Shown here: one piece after another, positions 14,933 through 16,551 of the stretch | How positions within the stretch are numbered: position 1 is the stretch's first letter | How the letters are laid out: each line of letters starts with the position of its first letter | Origin: Alphaproteobacteria bacterium | GTDB taxonomy: Bacteria; Pseudomonadota; Alphaproteobacteria; Rs-D84 | DNA length: 16,551 nucleotides | Direction of reading: 5' to 3' | NCBI GenBank assembly: GCA_017642625.1 | Contig: JAGCOQ010000078.1 | Coordinates: 1-16,551 of the forward strand | Position numbers and translations under genes: made by a program | The notes under the pieces: generated by a model | Told to the model about the DNA's origin: nothing | Seen by the model: the letters and a program-made list of their open reading frames with translations, nothing else | The model's database searches: none

Positions 14933-15023
14933 TGGCGGAGACGAAGGGATTCGAACCCTTGATACCCTTGCGAGTATACCACATTTCCAATGTGGCGCAC
15001 TAGACCAACTATGCGACGTCTCC
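14933..15023 (-). tRNA. tRNA-Ser (anticodon GGA)
   Basis: The 91-base gene folds as a class II tRNA. The acceptor GGAGACG pairs with CGTCTCC, followed by discriminator G and an encoded CCA. The anticodon stem is CCACA/TGTGG with loop TTGGAAA, giving anticodon GGA for UCC/UCU. A long variable arm (TACTCGCAAGGGTA) is typical of tRNA-Ser, and the T arm is AAGGG-TTCGAAT-CCCTT. It starts 17 bases after the rpoZ stop, so it may be read from the rpoZ transcript. Confidence 0.96.
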
Positions 15024-15040
15024 GGATATTTGGGTTTCAA

Positions 15041-15427
15041 TTATTCAGCATCATCAGGTGTGTCAATTTCGACATCATCCACGACATCTTCACCTGCGTC
15101 CGCCGCTGTATCAACCAATGTGTTTTCCAATTCCGCGTCAATTTCGCGCAACATTGGGTCTTCGGTGCCAACTTCCAATGTTTCTTCGGCTGTTTCGGAA
15201 ATCGGTGCTTCCTTGTAAGATTGAATAAATTCATGACGAACATTCTGGACATCCAGTTTGCCACTGGCGATTTCGCGCAGTGCGACAACCGTCGGTTTAT
15301 CGCTTCCTTTTTCAACGACTGGTTCTGCGCCACCGTTCAAATCGCGAACGCGCTGTGATGCCAGCATTCCCAGTTCATAGCGACTTTCTACATATGGCAA
15401 AGTGTCAGAGTTTGTTGTTCGGGCCAT
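15041..15427 (-). CDS. rpoZ: DNA-directed RNA polymerase omega subunit
   Basis: 128 residues. The N-terminal 60 match RpoZ: MARTT, LPYVESRYELGMLASQRVRDL, GAEPVV, DKPTVVALREIASGKL. Omega helps RNA polymerase assembly and contributes to the (p)ppGpp site where the MAR motif is kept, as here. The C-terminal 50 residues form a very acidic tail rich in Asp, Glu and Ala, as in many alphaproteobacterial omegas. An AAAGGA Shine-Dalgarno lies seven bases before ATG 15427. It is divergent from mtaB; I could not settle its own promoter. tRNA-Ser follows immediately. Confidence 0.96.
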   Translation of the reverse strand: MARTTNSDTLPYVESRYELGMLASQRVRDLNGGAEPVVEKGSDKPTVVALREIASGKLDVQNVRHEFIQSYKEAPISETAEETLEVGTEDPMLREIDAELENTLVDTAADAGEDVVDDVEIDTPDDAE

Positions 15428-15441
15428 AATTAAATCCTTTG

Positions 15442-15469
15442 TTGAAATCGTTTTTAGCTACGCTATAAT
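15442..15469 (+). promoter_or_regulatory. Promoter of mtaB
   Basis: TTGAAA (15442-15447), 16 bases, TATAAT (15464-15469). Transcription should start near 15476, and an AAGG (15475-15478) lies nine bases before ATG 15488. The region is shared with the divergent rpoZ. Confidence 0.72.
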
Positions 15470-15487
15470 GCCCCAAGGTTAGCCAAA

Positions 15488-16551
15488 ATGCAAGCAGAAA
15501 ATAATAAAAATAATATTCAAACAATAACTTTTGGGTGCCGACTGAACGCGGTGGAATCTGAAAAGATTGCCGAAATGTTGGCAGATGTGGTGGCACACGC
15601 CATTGTTGTTAACACCTGTGCGGTCACCGGCGAAGCCGAACGTCAATCCGCACAATATGTCCGGCGCGTTGCACGCGAAAACCCCGCAACCCCAATATTT
15701 ATAACGGGTTGCGCCGCCACACATGACACAACCCCATATGCCAAAATCCCGAATGCACGCCTAATTCACAACAGTGAAAAAATGGTTCGTGATGCGTATA
15801 TTCGTGCGGTTGCTGACTTTGATTTTTCTGCATCCGACCACGAAATTCGTGTTTCTAACCCCGACACCCCTATGTCAAAACAATTTATCCAGATTCAAAA
15901 CGGTTGCAACCAAGACTGCACATATTGCATAACACGCCTTCTGCGCGGACCGTCGGTTTCGTTTGAATATGACGCGATTTTGGCAGATGTACGCAATGCA
16001 ATTAAAAACGGATATGGCGAAATCGTCCTGACTGGTGTGGACAGTGCTTCGTACCATAAATTGTATGACGGCAAACCGTTCTTGATAAGCGACCTGTGCC
16101 GTAAATTGTTGAACGACGAACCCGAAATTCGCCGATTGCGCCTGTCGTCAATGGATCCAGCGTCGCCCGAAATATATAAACTGATTGATTTAATGCATGA
16201 AAACCCGCGCATGATGCCACATTTGCACCTTTCTATGCAGTCGGGGTCCGATACAATTCTGCGCGCCATGCACCGTCGCCACACAAATGCAATGGTTCGT
16301 GATATTGTTGCACATGCGGACGGCATTTCATTCAGTTGGGATATCATTTGTGGTTTCCCCGGCGAAACAGATGAACTGTTCGCCGACACCATGCAACTGG
16401 TCATCGATACCAAGCCAATCAAGATTCATGCCTTTCCGTTTTCGCCCCGCCCCGACACACCGGCCGCCACTCTGCCAAATCAAGTGGCAAAAACGGTCGC
16501 AAAACAACGTGTAAAAGTCATTACAGACGCGGCAACACACAACTGTAAAGA
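15488..16551 (+). CDS. mtaB: tRNA t6A37 methylthiotransferase MtaB (3' end outside window)
   Basis: The first 354 codons are present and run off the window; full MtaB proteins have about 400-440 residues. This radical-SAM enzyme converts t6A37 to ms2t6A37 in tRNAs reading ANN codons. The N-terminal methylthiotransferase domain has its three cluster cysteines, C17 (FGCRLN), C44 (NTCAV) and C75 (TGCAAT). The radical-SAM motif CNQDCTYC holds C140, C144 and C147. ILTGVDSASY-type LTGVD, HLSMQSGSD and ICGFPGETDE follow in order, and SPRPDTPA near the end is typical of MtaB rather than MiaB or RimO. No sign of damage. Divergent from rpoZ, with a good promoter. Confidence 0.95.
   Translation, partial: MQAENNKNNIQTITFGCRLNAVESEKIAEMLADVVAHAIVVNTCAVTGEAERQSAQYVRRVARENPATPIFITGCAATHDTTPYAKIPNARLIHNSEKMVRDAYIRAVADFDFSASDHEIRVSNPDTPMSKQFIQIQNGCNQDCTYCITRLLRGPSVSFEYDAILADVRNAIKNGYGEIVLTGVDSASYHKLYDGKPFLISDLCRKLLNDEPEIRRLRLSSMDPASPEIYKLIDLMHENPRMMPHLHLSMQSGSDTILRAMHRRHTNAMVRDIVAHADGISFSWDIICGFPGETDELFADTMQLVIDTKPIKIHAFPFSPRPDTPAATLPNQVAKTVAKQRVKVITDAATHNCK

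Noticed and set aside
14718..14990. 90-codon minus-strand frame across the tRNA-Ser gene
   Set aside because: It begins inside the tRNA and runs through the duplicated tRNA end and terminator; coding there is not credible.
14990..15358. Plus-strand frames opposite rpoZ
   Set aside because: They are antisense shadows of a clear rpoZ gene.

Overview
The window looks like chromosome of a Gram-negative bacterium. The best guess is an uncultured, host-associated alphaproteobacterium with a small genome. The support is a lipoprotein with a lipobox, a tRNA-Ser with encoded CCA, alphaproteobacterial-looking rpoZ, murC and mtaB, tight gene packing, and a very large Cys-rich surface-type protein with Listeria-Bacteroides (InlB B-type) repeats. 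The taxonomic call is an inference from protein style; no marker search was possible.

Layout. Positions 1-5805 (+) hold the 3' 1,934 codons of a giant Cys-rich repeat protein, closed by a strong terminator. A BaiN/YhiN-type flavoprotein (5876-7033, +) follows, then an alpha/beta-hydrolase-fold protein (7086-7946, +) that has lost its catalytic Ser and His. Facing these on the minus strand are a HAD-type nucleotidase (9423-8800), a small lipoprotein (8741-8355) and the tRNA deacylase ybaK (8353-7883). murC (9525-10874, +) is divergent from the HAD gene. It meets a two-gene minus operon (12820-10902) tail to tail at a perfect bidirectional terminator. That operon encodes an unrecognised protein and a stand-alone PEP/pyruvate-binding ATP-grasp protein.

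Positions 12.9-15.0 kb form a small accessory island next to tRNA-Ser(GGA). It contains a Tlde1-like (DUF2778) L,D-transpeptidase-fold toxin candidate followed two bases later by a small three-helix membrane protein. Beyond these lie the C-terminal remnant of a serine recombinase, a 32-codon tail of a second copy of the toxin, and a paralogue of the membrane protein. Fragments resembling the 3' end of tRNA-Ser lie at both sides. I read this as a duplicated effector-immunity module, one copy reduced to toxin tail plus orphan immunity gene, at a tRNA integration hot spot.

The window ends with rpoZ (minus, 17 bases upstream of the tRNA) and the divergent mtaB (partial, +), both ordinary core genes.

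A recurring regulatory theme is a -10 box exactly seven bases before the ATG, at three genes (5876, 7086, 8741). This predicts leaderless mRNAs. Other genes carry normal Shine-Dalgarno sequences.
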